NCBI RefSeq assembly: GCF_018873765.1
Contig: NC_057925.1
Coordinates: forward strand, 48,019,010 to 48,083,009
Direction of reading: 5' to 3'
DNA length: 64,000 bases
From: Telopea speciosissima
Lineage: Eukaryota > Streptophyta > Magnoliopsida > Proteales > Proteaceae
Below are positions 45,901 to 60,300 of the stretch, piece after piece. How positions within the stretch are numbered: the first letter of the stretch is position 1; each line of letters opens with the position of its first letter. A program made the translations under genes and the position numbers. Under the pieces are notes generated by a model. The model searched no databases. It saw only the letters and a program-made list of their open reading frames with translations, and was not told where the DNA came from.

Positions 45901-48075
45901 TAAAACAATACATCAAATGATGCGAATTGTGACGAGTAGAGAAAGCATTAAACTTGCCATATATATAAATCTTATGGTTTTTTGATACGTCAAGGATATA
46001 GTTCTAGAACAATACATGCTTTAGTTGATCCTTTGTAGAAAGGACTTAAATAGTTTAAACCAAGATAACATATACCCCTTAGAAAGATTTGCTCGTTTAT
46101 TTCACATATGAAGGTGAATGAGCCAACTTTAACGGAAAAAAAAAATGAAAAAGTAATTGAGTCAAACGATATAGCTTGAAAAAAATTACAGTAATATAAA
46201 AGATGTTATTGGCTCTTATTTTATGACATTTATGGGAAAAAAATGTTTCAATGCATTGGATTGTAGAAGTTATTCTCAAGTTATATCAATTTGGCATTGC
46301 ATATAATTACATCTTCCTCACAAAAATGGCGATAATCAGTATAACATCTTGATACCAAATTTTATTTATAAACCATAAATTTCCAAATAAGAAGAATTAA
46401 GTATATGAAAATTATTTTGCTTAGGGAAATTTGAATATTTTAATCTTACTTGTTTTTTATTTAGATTAATCTTACTTGTTAAGATTTGGTTCAATTCATT
46501 TTGAATTAAGTGCATTGAACTCTTATTAATGTATATAGTTTTTTTTTTTTTTTAATATTTTCTTTTTTTGAGGGTTTTAATTGCAACTGATTCATGCATC
46601 TACAATGGAATCACAAAAGATGGGAAGGGAAGTACATTTCTATCCCCAAGTAGGCATACTCCCATGTAAGTCCTTGCAACCCTTACGAATGAGGAAAGCT
46701 CAAGGCCCATGAGAACCATGGGACCTTCTATGGGTGGCCATAAGGGGTGGAGAAGAGTTGATTCAGGACCTCCGCTTATGTGGGTTCACTTAATATTGGA
46801 AGGTGATGTTTCCGAAACTCACAAGATAAATCCGAGCTACATTTTTACATTTTTTAAATCTCGGTCGTCTGTTCCCACTCAGAGTTGAGAGGGTTTAAGT
46901 AATGTCTAGAGTATTGGTACACACCCTTGGGCATATATGGGATGTGTGCGAATACGAAAGAAGGTATTTGCTTGGATTTGATTCTGAAATTTGATACATG
47001 GCTAACCTAAAACATGTCGTTTCTATCCAATGATTGGAATGGACATACCATTTGTTTACGTGACATAATAGATGCCTTTTGACGTTTGGAAAAACAGCAA
47101 ACCTTTGTAACAACAATAATTCATCGTTGTTTTTGTTTTGGGAATAGCCTTTATGGACGAGCCCATCCATAGCGTATCTACAGTTGGACCACCTATTTGT
47201 ATTGGATAACAAGTCTAATGGGAGTTGACTTTTTTATAAGAGGTAGGTAAACCTAAAGGTTCCTTATTCACATGAATGCAAGAATGCAAGTCTAATTAGT
47301 TCAATTAAAGTTAGTCAAGTAGCAAATTAAAACTTTCATAATCCAAGACTACCAAGAGGGTGCATGTCAATGCTTGGAATATCAAGAAAATGTGCGAAAA
47401 TAAATGATAAAGTATATGATTGTATTTAAATATAGAATTTGACAAGTATCCAATCCAAATTCTTTGTTGACTCGTGCAAAAAGAGGTTGAAAAATACTTA
47501 GATTTGATTCCTAATTTTATTTGTTTCAGTAGGTTATTTTCTCTTAAACTAAGTTATCAAGAATCAAGACCATATATGAACCATATGAAATTGAATAAAA
47601 CCGATTCGATTTTGATTTTGATCTTAAAGATTACGAAAATAAAGAAAGTTTTTTATGGGGGAATGTACTGCCCATGCCCTAACAGAGTAGGGTGAAATGA
47701 TCACCTCGTCACCCCTAGAAAAAGCAAAAATCCCACCCCCCATGATGTCAATGCACGCACTTTTGTTGCCCCACATTCATGTAGAAGCCACGCTACCACA
47801 GAGACAACATCGATCCTTAAAAAAATAATTCGATTTTGATTTCTACTTGTATCATGATTCATGAACCGAACTGAAATCGAACCAAAATTTTGTTTTTGGT
47901 AATAAATCGAACCAATTGATACCCATTTTGGGGCTGTGGGCCCATTTGACTCTTGTGGTCGACACGTGCACTGCACGGGCGAAGTGAAAAATTAACGCTA
48001 TCAGCTTCCTTCCCAGCCCCAGAAGTCCATCTTTTTGTTTCTCCTTCTTCTACATTCCCACACCGATCCCATTCC
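42938..48075. other. AT-rich intergenic sequence, no gene seen
   Basis: About 5.1 kb with homopolymer runs (poly-T 43439-43459, poly-A 45841-45857) and only short open frames without family resemblance. A G-box plus TATA-like pair (CCACGTGG at about 45049, TATAAATAAA at about 45070) has no credible coding sequence after it. From about 47700 the sequence is probably the NAR1 upstream region. Confidence 0.5.
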
Positions 48076-48086
48076 TATATATAAAA
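48076..48086 (+). promoter_or_regulatory. TATA box of the NAR1 gene
   Basis: TATATATAAAA lies 287 bp before the start codon. It is followed by a CT-repeat initiator-like stretch (CTCTCTCTCTCT, about 48125-48137) typical of plant core promoters. The implied 5' UTR is about 240-260 bp. Confidence 0.6.
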
Positions 48087-48372
48087 ACGAAAACCTTTAA
48101 AACTACCGCATTCAATTAACCGACTCTCTCTCTCTCTACTCTTGTCGGAATCCAAGAAATATTACAGTTCAAAGAGACTAACAGAACCAACACGGAACTT
48201 ACCACTTCTAATCCAATTTTTCCTTTTCTTCTCCTGCTTTTCGAAACCCTAAAATTGTCCAATCAATCATATTGCCTAGTTTTGTTGATTTTGAGTTCTG
48301 ATTTATCCAATTTTCCCTCCTTTCCCTTTTTATTTATCGTATTAGATTTTTTAATTTTTTTTGAAAGTTATA

Positions 48373-51300
48373 ATGTCGGAGAAATTCTCGCCAACTCTAA
48401 GGATTGGAGATCTCAATGACTTTATCGCACCATCGCAAGCTTGCATTGTTTCTCTTAAGGGTCTTAAGGCAAACACTACGACGAAGCAGGATAAAACAGA
48501 GGTAACTGTTCTAATTCGGTTTATCATTCTTTCAGTCCTGGAAAATTACAGGGAGGAATTAGACTGACATGATACCGAGTTATTTGTTTTTGTTTATCTG
48601 ATTAAGTGTTTTGAGTTATTTTTGGGTTAATTCTGAGAGTTGAGGTTGTATGTACAATTCAGTGAACATTTGATGTTCTGCTGTAAATATGTTAAATATG
48701 ATACCAACATGGTGCAAGTTGCGGAAAGAGAGATATTGCAAAGCAACTATTTTAAATATTTGGGGTCAATCTTAAATAAAGAAGGTAACATAGAGGAAGA
48801 TGTTTCACACAGAATGAAAGTGGGATGGATGAAGTAGAGAGGTGCGTCAGAGTGCTGTGCGACCAACGTATTGCCTAAAAGCTTAAAGGTAAATTTTATA
48901 GGATTATTGTACGACCTGCTATAAATGATCTATGGGGCGGAATGTTGGGCAGTTAGGAAGTATCTTATTGAGAAACTTTGTCCAGCAGAGATTAGGATGT
49001 TCAGATAGATGTGCGAAAAAACTAGGAAGTATAAAGTAAGGAATGAACATATTAGAGCTGACTTGAGGATTGCCCCGATCAATGACAAGCTATGAGAGAG
49101 TTGTTTAAGGTGGTATGGTCATGTCCAACGGAGGCCACCCTAGTAAGGAGAAGTGATATGATTCCGATTAAAGTAGCCAAAAGAGCTAGGGGCAGACCTA
49201 AAATGACCATAGGAGAAGTCGTGAGGAAGGACATGCATAGCCTAGGTCTTGTACAAAGTATGACCTCGGATAGAGCCTATTGGAGGGCAAGGATCCATGT
49301 AGTAGATCCCATTTAGTTGAGATTCTCCTGACTTGCAAGGCTATGCCTTTTCCTCTTGCTTTCATCTTTCATTTTTCCTTTATTTTCCATTTTCTCACTT
49401 GTCATGTTTCATTTTTTTTCTCTTCCCTCTTTTCACATCTCTTCATTATTTTTTCTTACCTTGTTTTGTTTGGATCCATGTAGCCGACCCCATTAAGTTG
49501 GGATAAAGCTGAGTTTGTTGTTGTTGTTGTTTGATGTTCTGCTGTTTGATATGGTTCCATAGCTGATACGAACTCATTGGGATATGCCATTACCCTTAAT
49601 TAATCATCGTTTTACAATAAAAAATGGAAGTATTCACATATTTCCAGTTTGTTCTAAGTTTTTCGCTCAATGCTGAACCGATTGCAAAGGAAAGTAGTCC
49701 TGCAAATCCATCACTCTCCTCTATAATTGTTGTTAACTATCTTCAGTTGTTTGGCTCTAACTTATTATACAGAACCAAGAGAAGGTTGCTCTTCCAATCA
49801 AATCATCCCAAACAGATCCAGTTAAAATTTCATTGAAGGATTGCTTAGCATGCAGGTAAATGATTTCATAGATATTTTCTTTTTCTCCTTTCAACAGAAT
49901 ATAACTGTTGCACTCTGTAGCGTAGTTTTGTAGATTGGTATCGAAATCAATGTACAAAAGTTGTAGTTCTCTGTCCATAATATTGAACTACTCATATATG
50001 CCAAGAATTAAAACTTACACCTACTCAGCTATTTTTGTCCTTGACAAGTATTTGAAATACAGAGTTGGGAAAATGCACCGCATTTGTTTATGCTTTTTTA
50101 TCTGGAGACAAAAGTGATGTATTAGTACTGGCAATATGAGAAGATTGAAGTATGGGATAAAGGTTAATCAAAAGCATTATGACAATATCAGGGCTGGGAA
50201 ACCATATCCCCAACCAGCAGAAATGCTGAGCATTCCTTTCTAGTTTTGGCCGTTATTAGCAACCCCACTAAGTTGCACATCCCTCTCAAAGCTATCTGGT
50301 TTCCCTTGTAGGTTGTTTAATTTCCTTCCAAATACTCCAACAAATTGCAAAAGGAACCATTGTCCACAAGATAATTCTTCTCAGTGAAGATTCCACTTGG
50401 CCATTGGATAAATATCTCCTTCTGCACTCCAAAAAGCCTGATAAAATACAATCACGTATCTAATGTGGGCTGTTAATAGAAAACCAATGAAGAGTAGTTT
50501 CCGTATTAGATTCAATACGAGGGCAACCTGTTTGGTTAGCTGAAAACCCTTGTTTGCAGGTTATACCATGTGAGTGTCTTGTCTAGGAGCGGAACCAATG
50601 AAACCATCTACCCTTGGAGGAATAGGGTTGCCCAATTGAAGGGAAGGCACAATAGGAGGACATCCATTAAAAAAAAAAAGAAGAGGAAAGACTTGATTGT
50701 AAGCTCCCCTTAGGTGCTTAATGATTTTTTTCGTACATTTACATTCTGCTTGGCAACCTTTGCTAAACCTTATGGAGTTATAGATAGTATAACTCATAGT
50801 GAGACAGATTGGGGAAGGGGAGGGAAAAAGGGCTGGAGAACAGTGTAATAGAAACTGCGAATCAGAATGTTTACTGTCTTTATGACCTCAACTCTATTCT
50901 GTTTTTCTTAACTGACCGGTTCACAGTTCATTCATTTTTTTATAAAAAATTTAAGGCCCTTATCTTTAAATATAGCTTGTAACCATATTCCTCTAATTTT
51001 AAGGCTGAAAAGTAATTTTCTTCTGTAACACAGTGGCTGCATAACATCCGCGGAGACAGTTATGCTTGAGAAGCAAAGTTTGGAGGAGTTCCTTTCTAAT
51101 CTAGAATCTGGGAAGGCTGTTCTTGTTTCTCTGTCTCCACAATCAAGGGCTTCTTTAGCTGTTCATTTTGGTCTTTCTCCTTCTCAGGTAAGATAATGTG
51201 TGACAGCTTACATCTAATTGTTTTCTTTGCTTTCATGGAAAAGAACACATTCAAATTTCTGGTCATTTTACCTTGCATTGTACATCTTTCTTTGTGAGGG

Positions 51301-54300
51301 GGGGGGGATATCTGTGGATCATCATAAATGTGTGCTTCTGAAAACACCTGTTCTTTTCTTATTTTCAGGTTTTTGGAAAACTCACAACCTTCTTCAAGTC
51401 ATTGGGTGTAAAGGCTATATTTGATACAAGCTGCAGTAGAGATTTAGCACTTGTTGAAGCTTGTAATGAATTTATTACAAGGTTCAGATATCATCATTTA
51501 ACTGATGTTGAAGGACAAAATTCATCCCTCCCAATGATTTCTTCGGCGTGTCCAGGTATCTCCTACCTGCTACCATTTTGATCAGTTAGTCTGTGCCCCC
51601 ACCAACTAGATTGGATAAAACTTAAATGTTCTGATTAGATTATGTCACTCTTAGACAAGATTAGCGAAATATCACATCAAATGTTAGGAAGAATTGTGTC
51701 CTTGAAGTGGAAGCTACATTTGACATCAGCTGCAGTGTGGACTTATTGAAACTTGTAATTCATGTCTCAGCTGATCCAATTAGCTTCATTTAACTGATGG
51801 TCAAGAATGATTGTCAGAAGTGTAACTGATGCTGTAATGTGGGAACCATATTTTCAACCCATTAAATCTTATCTAAACTACATGTGGTTGGCTACGTTTA
51901 TCCTCTTTCCCCAGTCGATTCTGTTGATAATCATAGTAGCGATTTCTCAGGATCCCAGCTGAAGCGTTTTGGCTAAATTTTTTTTGAATACGTCTGTCAA
52001 CTTGATGGCTGAAGCATCCTCCATCCTCCATTATCTGGGCATAGATTTGGTAGTGCAAAAGCACTGCTAGACTTTCAAAATGTTACGTAAAAGTTTGAAT
52101 ACTTCAGAGTTGAGAAATGGATGGTTTAAGAAAATGAACCACCAAGCAAACTTTTACATCGTTGATATGCTACTGACATGAATTCCTTTTTAGAGAGAGA
52201 ACTTTAAAGTTTAAAATCACTGAGAACATAATTGTATTCTGGAAACCAAGGTTTTAAAACTCGGGATTGCAGATCAGATCAATCATCAGTGATCCCGATC
52301 CGATTGGACCAACAATTCAACATAATCTTGTATCAGTCAATAAAAATTTTGAAAAATTCACCAAAAATTGTTTAAGGAAAGGGAAAAGGGATTCATATTC
52401 ATTCAAATACATCTTTTGAACATCAATTTACAGAGATCCGTGAAAAAGATCAGAGAGATACAATGATGGGTTTCTAGAAGCCTATGGGATTAGGTTTAGA
52501 AACTCAGTTGATAACCAGAATTGCAGTAAAAGAGAAAAAGACCAGATCTAGAAGAAATGAAATATCTGATGATTAGCAATTCAGATTGAAGGGAAACCTT
52601 AGTCGAATGTCTGATTTGTAGAGGGGAACAACTTCTTAAAATATGAGTCTGATCCGATGATGCCGAAAAGTCACCTATCGGGTTTATTTTATTGAAAATA
52701 AGCTTTGGGTTGGGTTATGTTGGTGTTGGGCTTTTGATCCCATAGGTTTACTTTGTAATTGGCCAATTTAATGAGCCTAAAATATGGGTAGAAAGTAGGA
52801 AACCGAGATTTACTTCATTAGTTTAGCTAGAGTCATGTTTGAGTCAGCTTCTTTCCTTATTTTAGTTTTCTAGTCAATTTATGTTATCTTATTATTTAAA
52901 GATTGGGTTAAGGCTTTCCTTTTTAGTGTTTTGAGTCTTCCATATAAGTTTGTAAGGGCCGACAGCCTTGTACACGAATTTGATTAATGAAATATTGGCT
53001 TGAGCCTTTTCTGACTCAAATGGCTGTGAGATGCAGTGAGATGCCTATGGGTGAGAGGCTCAATCCTAATTATCCTCCTATTTTTTTAAAAAATCTTCTA
53101 TTCCAATCATTTTCAGTAAGAGTCCTGCCCTGATAGTTACTGATCTACTGAAAACCATTCAAAAGACTGAATCAACCACTAGAATGGGTATTCAATTGTT
53201 ACATGAAGGACTGTGAATATCAGTACATTGATCCTGCTGTAGTGTGGGTTCTTAGTTGAACTGGCATCTACATTATCCGATGGTTTGATATGTAGTAATA
53301 ATGATATCCTATTAGGGTTAGGATTCTATAAAACAGAATTTTTGAATTGTCTACTGATGGCAGGTCTTAATGGGCTCAAAACAGTAATCAAAAGTGCATC
53401 AGAACACCAACAGATTTTAGCAATAATATAAAGGTATTAATATGAGATTAATAAAGAGTAAGACTAGGAATCCAACTTGAAGTAGGACTCTACGAAAACA
53501 GCAACAGGATCAAATTTTGAAACCGTGGGTGTGTTTAGAATACTAATGATTGTTGAATCTGAAGTTTGATTTGAAATCTTAGATAAAAACGATGGTAAAT
53601 ATGAAATTCTAGCAAGTAGGGTATGCACAATAACATAGTAGAAATCAAAATAATACCTGATTTGATGGTGAGCAAAATGACGAATAATGGAAAAGTAGGA
53701 GGATGATATGGACCAAGCATCTCACCTGGAACTAGATTGGAATCCCACCAATCCTACCTTAGCATCTCACAACACTATTCTGAATCTCACAGAATTCGAA
53801 GAAGGCAAAGTCAATCTTATTCAATAATCAAAACTGTGGCGGGCTCTAAGGCCTTGCATCCTTTAAATAGAAACTAAATATGTACTTACAATAGGAAAGG
53901 AAAATAGAGTGAACATAGGAAACACTATTCCACTAAAGCTGGAATATTAGTGTCCCCATAAGAATAAAACTCTATCTTAGCTAACAAGATACATAGAATA
54001 CGTATTGTGCTAGATTAAACCTCTAATCCAATATAGTAGTAGGAGTTTCAATTAGACAAGACACTATCTTATCTTTAACAACCAAGTAAATAACAATTAC
54101 TTAAAATAACTCAAACTATCCGATAAAGTAAATCCCATATTCATGCCTCCTACCCATAATTTAGGCCCATCTACAATAGCAGCAGTAGTGAACACTGCTA
54201 CTAAAGAACATAGTCCGAAATCTCGCGAGATCTCGGTTTTCCAATTTCCCGAGTCGAGATGGCCTACTAAACTTAAAATGTCAATATCTCTCCGAGATCG

Positions 54301-57300
54301 ATCTCGGTTTGACATAGGAAAGTGCCCATCTAGGTCCTTTATATGAGTGCCAGATCTCAAGATCTTGTTGGAAATTCTTGGTATACAGACACCTATCTAT
54401 GCCAGGAACCAAGGCAGAGAAGACAAACACTTATTTATGCCTAATATCAATTAAGTAAATGCTTTTGTATTTCATTTACTTAAGATATTATTCATAAATA
54501 AGCAAATACCCCCCATTTAAATCCAATAAAAATAGTTAAAAAATAAAATTTCAAAAGGAAAAAAAGTCAACCCCCCAGTTCAAGAACAAAAACTGGATTT
54601 TCGGCGATAGGTGTAATTTTCAACTTTCTAATGATGGGGTTTTTCTCAAATCTAAAAATTCCATAAATCTTATTATGGTAAAACATTGCTAAAAACCAAA
54701 AGTGCGGTAAAATATTCATTTGTTTTGATGTCCAAAAAATTATTTTCATTCAGAGCGATTTTGACAGCATGCGTGCACATCGAATTAAGTTTGACCGGTA
54801 CATAGCTCTTTCAATATAAATTAGATTTTAGCAATCTTGGACTTGTTGGAAAGCTATGTTTTGAAAGCTTTCCAACAAGTCCAAGATTGCTTTAATCTGA
54901 TTTATATTGAAGGAGTTATTTACCGGTCAAACTTAATTCGGTGTGCGCGAATGCTGTCAAAATTGCTTTGAATGAAAATATATTAGGCATAAATAAGACT
55001 GTTTGTCCTGTGTCTGTCCTGCTTTCTCACTAATTGAAACTCCTATTTGGACTTTGTTTTTGCAAAATCTAATAATGCCATTGTGTTTAAATGGCCTAAA
55101 ATAGGCTATATACCGATTTTTAGACCCAAAAGAGGTCTAAAACCCACCGAGATGGGCTTCTGAGTCGGACAAAAAAGTTGCACAAACTTGCTGAGATCTC
55201 GGCCCAACTCGGTTTTTTGCTGGGCCGAGATGGCTCCGAGACCCGAGTTTTCGAACCTTGCTAAAGAAGGGAGAGAGGAGCCTCTACTGTGGTTAGGTTC
55301 CCTTGGTACTGTAGTTTTTGGTATATGCGTTCCAGGAATGTCCAATTCCCTTGAATCGTACTACCGGTTGTCCCACCGGGAGGGAGGTTGTGTATCGCGA
55401 GGAACTTCTCGATGTATTAAATAAAAAAAACTAAGCTGGGAGAAAGCATTCCTATCTTGGCTTATTGAACTAACAAGTTGCTGCGTAAAAGTTCACAGAT
55501 TGGAATTAGTCCCCATAAGAATGAAGTTATCAAAGGATTTCCTGCGATTATTTGTATTATGGAATGAGTCAATCATCCACTTTGGTATCCGGTAATCCCA
55601 TTTCATGGAGAAGTAAGAAGCAGCCTTTAGTACTTAAGGGGTTGCCCGTTCGAGTGCAGAGGCTGAGTGCAGTGCCATGGGTCATGCTACGTGTGAACTG
55701 TTATGGTTCAGATAGATCATTTTTATGTGAATTACGCATGTGCCAATGTGGTGGTTCTCGTTTAGTAACTCTTAACTCACCGTAGCCGGGGGAAGGCGCG
55801 AAGTGATGCCTAGAAGAAGCAGCTTTTGTTTGTGTGTGAGAGAGAGAGAGAGCTTGACCTTGACTCGCTCATAGATCTTTTGGCAGCCATAGTCACAAAG
55901 CTCTCATGGGTAGCAAAAAACTGATGCAGCCCATGAAATTGCGGTAACCAAATAGTCTCTACTAAGAGGCGAGTTGGAAAAAAAGAAAGTTATTGTGAGA
56001 GATGGTTTCCGATGGTTTTTTACTTTCAGATTTTTGAGTTGCAGAGAATATGTGTGTGGGTCGGATGCAAAGATCTTATCCTCCTCTGGCGGAATAGAAA
56101 AGGGGAAGGCCCCACTCAATTCATTCTCCAACATCTTAGACTTGGGGATAAAATGATTAAAAATGTAACCTTAATTTGTTCTTTGTGTTTTTACTTGCTG
56201 GAAATCTGCAGGGCTCTGTATCGGCTGATCCAACGACCCAAGCAATCCACACCTGATCTGTCCAATTCTTGTGTTATTTTTGTTACTCGGCCCAAAACTC
56301 GTATTGGTGACCGCCGATCCCGATCCAGATCGGGTGATCCACCCAATACGATCACAATACTTCAAAACATGCTCGAAACACATACTTAAGAGTAAGCGAA
56401 GGTGTAAAAATGGGAATGGAGCTGCTATGCTATTGGGAAGAATTCTTATTGTTAGCATATGGTGTATTATGCAGATTGTAAAACTAATTTAATTAATTAT
56501 ATGCATTTCTGTGCAATGCCTGTTCCACAAACATTTCACTTCAATGTGAGTGGGAATGTGAAGGGACCTAGAGAATCACAGTTGAAAGTAATTCCGCAGA
56601 CACTTCACTCAATGTGAGTGGAAATGTGAAAGGACCTAGAAAATCACAGTTGGAACCTGGACGTAAGTCTTCATTTTCCTCTGATGTTTTACCGAGACTA
56701 CTTTTTAATGTCTTGTGTATGTGACATGGTGTTGTGCTAAAGTGCGTCAGCCAATTGAGATATGGGCTAGAGCCTGGAATGATTTCTTAGTTGTGTGTGA
56801 TTGTCATCTCAATAATCATAGTCCTAGTGCTTTGCTTATCCAAGAAAAGAAAGTTCTTCAAGTTCTTCTCAACTGCTTTTGTACTATGAGCAAAAGATAT
56901 GCCTCAGAATTTTGTACAGTTTCAAATATCAAATTTATATATTAAACTTATATAACTGGACAGTTGCCAAGTGATTTGAATTTAGATTATATCTGATTTG
57001 TGTCATGAGATGCTCTGATGTAGTGATAATTTTTGCTTTCAGGTTGGGTCTGTTATGCTGAAAAAACACTTGGATCTTATATTCTGCCCTATATTTCCTC
57101 CGTGAAGAGCCCCCAACAAGCAATTGGGGCTACCATTAAACATCACATTTGCAAAAAAATGGGTTTCAAGTTAGGTCTTTATCTTCCATCTCCCTGCTCC
57201 ATGTACTATAATTTCATATTAATTTGGGTAAATTACACGTCACCCCCTGGTTTTCAATCGAAACTCAGATCACCCCCTGGTTTTTGAAAAAATTCAAATC

Positions 57301-60300
57301 ACCCCCTCTACAGTAACGGTGTTAGTCTGCTGTTAGTTATTGGTATGAAAGGACTATTTTACCCTTGTACTAAAACATTAAAATTAAATTTACAATACTA
57401 CCCTTCCTTCATCTTCTACCTAAAATACCCCACCCTTTCCTGCAACTCCGCTGGCAGCACCACCACCGCCGCTGGGAACATTAACAAATCACTTCAAACC
57501 GGAATTCCTTCTCGGCAAACTTTGATCGCATTACATAGAGTTTCAAAACCAGGGGAGGGGGAGAGGAACAAATAAAATGCCCTAGAGCTGAGCAATCCGT
57601 GATGAGAGGGTTAGGATGAGATAGGGATTTAGGGTTTTCAAAATCGTCACAATCGTTGAATCTATATTGGGGAAATTGGGTCTAGAGAAGTGAACGTAAT
57701 TGAAGAGAAGATGATCGACTACCTGGGTTCGATCAGAATCGTAGCAGGAGTTGTCAGCGCAGGCGGACAGTATTACGGTTTTGCTGTTGTAGCTCTTGTG
57801 GTGGTGGCACCTGCAATCGATGGTGTTTCCCGGAACGATTCGAGAGCCGACCAAAGATGCAGACATAGAAGGTTCTGGTTACCCATCTCCGCCTACATGA
57901 GGAACCTCCAGAGCAACCATTGGAAAAGCTTTTGAGCTCTGGTTTCCAGATGTATTCCCATCTGTGCCCATCAAAGATGATCTAACCATCACCTTAATGT
58001 ATCCAGATGAATAATCACTTCTAGTTTGGGGTATGAATAAGGAGCCCATTTGATTTTCAAGCAGAAAACAAGAACCAGAGGAATTGGAATAGAAAAATCC
58101 CCAACAAGTACAGTTTGAGCAGAGATGTTGGCAGTAAGAAAAATTCACATACTTAATTGGATCTGAGAAAATATTTTCGAAGTAGTTCAAGCCGGCACCT
58201 AGACTTGTGTACAATACTGTTGTCGATGAATTCGATTGAGCACCACCGGTGCCATTTCTTGATGAATTAGAATTACAAGGAGAAGCCAAGGAATGAGATT
58301 GATTTGATGGCAAGCAACCTTGTCTGCTATCTTGATTGATGCTGCGAAACCCGGTAGGACATGAGCAAACACCTAACCTTGATCCAGCAGAAGCTGTGCA
58401 CAACCCAATTGAGCCATAGATGTAAGGAACTTGACAACGCGATGTCTCCGTCACAATTTCTGATGTCTTCGTCGCCTCTACCATTTGGGAAGCTTCCATC
58501 ACCGCGGCTGCCAAATCACAACCACCATTGCTGCAACGGCGATGTCTCTGTCACAATTTCTTCTCTTTCTTCTCTCCGGCGACTCTTCTGCTTGAGATTG
58601 AGTTGCAGGTCATGGGAGGAAGAGAGTGGTGTGAGGAAGAGGATGAATTTGGGGTTTTTTAATTACAAGGGTAAAATAGTAAATCAACACTGGTCAAGGG
58701 TAGTTTAGGGATTTAAAGTTATTTAATTGGCTGACATCATCACTTAACAGCATAAAACTAACGTTAGGGACTAATTTTTCATATTGGGGTCTAAACCAGG
58801 GGGTGATCTGAGTTTTGATTGAAAACCAGGGGGTGACGTGTAATTTACCCTAAAAGATTTTATGATTAGAAATGGTTTTCCAGCTGGAGTGGAAATTGGT
58901 TTGGAGGCTTTGTATTCTGAGGTTCTCATTAACTTATTTTTTAATGTTACAATTGTAGCTATGAGATTCCCTATCACAATTACTCTATGTAGCCCCTCTT
59001 CACTTTGAAGTAGGTTGAGGTTGTAAATACTTTAGGTTTGAAAAGGGGAAAAAAATAATACTAATAATGAGGGAAGGGGTAAGGAAGAAAGAGAATCCAG
59101 GAAGAAAATCAGAATTGCAGGGGGAAGAGGAAAAACCGTGAGAAGAAGAAGCAGTAGAAGAAGAATAAGAAGAAGAGAGGGAAAATCAGAAATGCAGGGG
59201 GAAAAGAGAAGAAGCCGTGAGAAGAAGAAGAAAAAGGAAGGGGGGGGGGGAGGAGAGTGCACACGCACACTGCCAGAAATTCAATTCATTCTTTCCATTA
59301 TTCAATTCTGTTCCCCATTCCTTCTCAAAATACAGTCTTTTAAAAACTCAAAATCAAAAAAATTACAGAAAATAACTCCCTAACAACGACTTCTACAGCA
59401 ATAACTGTCCTCTAATAACTACCTCTACAGCAATAACTGAAATAAAAACTAAATGCAGGGCTGGTAGGGCTTGGGCCTGAGATGGTATCCCTTGGAGTAT
59501 CTAATTGGGCCTGGGCTAGGGCTAGTAGGAGCAGCCCCCAAATGTCCTGCATCAACTCTCCCTTGCTTTACAAAAAACTCGACCTCGAGTTTGGATAAAC
59601 TCGGGAAACTAGTCCATCTGCTGCACATCCATGCCGTTCAAAAGCTCTGGTCACGAGTAAAGGAGATGAAATCTTGAAACAGCACGCCCTCTCAATATTG
59701 TTGAGTGGAATGTCGAAGTCATACACCATTACTGTTGCAGCATCTCCGGTGTTGTTCGTCATTCCAACTTGGGATAAGATGGAATAATATGGAACGATTG
59801 GTTATTGCAATCGTGTCGTTAAAGGGGTTCAATGGATGTTATGGTAAAGAGGATAAGGTAGTTGTATATGAATATTTTGGAGTTCTGGCTTGGGGTTTCT
59901 AGAACAGGGAAAGGAACAAGATAAGAGAACTTAGATAGAAGAAGAAAGATAAGAGGGAAGAGAGACTGAAGGGAGAAGAATCCGAGAGAGAGAGAGATTC
60001 ACCCAGGTTTGGGCTTTGATACCAGATAATGGGGGATCAGGAAAAGTAAAGGAGGAGGAAAGGAGAAGATGAAGGTAGAAGAAGAGAAGAAGAGAAGAAA
60101 AGAGGAAGAGAGAGAAAAGGTGCTCCAAGCACCAAAAGACCAAGCATCAAATTCTTTCTGTTTAATGCAGTCAGTGATTGGGGCCATGATTGTGCTGAAT
60201 TGGTAAATGAACCTCTTATAGAAGGTAGCTAAGCCATGAAATCTTCGCACATCATGAATGCTTTTTGGTTCAGGCCACTCTACAATGGCTTTAACCTTTT

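Noticed and set aside
57217-58859. A target-site duplication for element 4
   Set aside because: The flanking 9-mers agree at only 5 of 9 positions despite near-identical TIRs.
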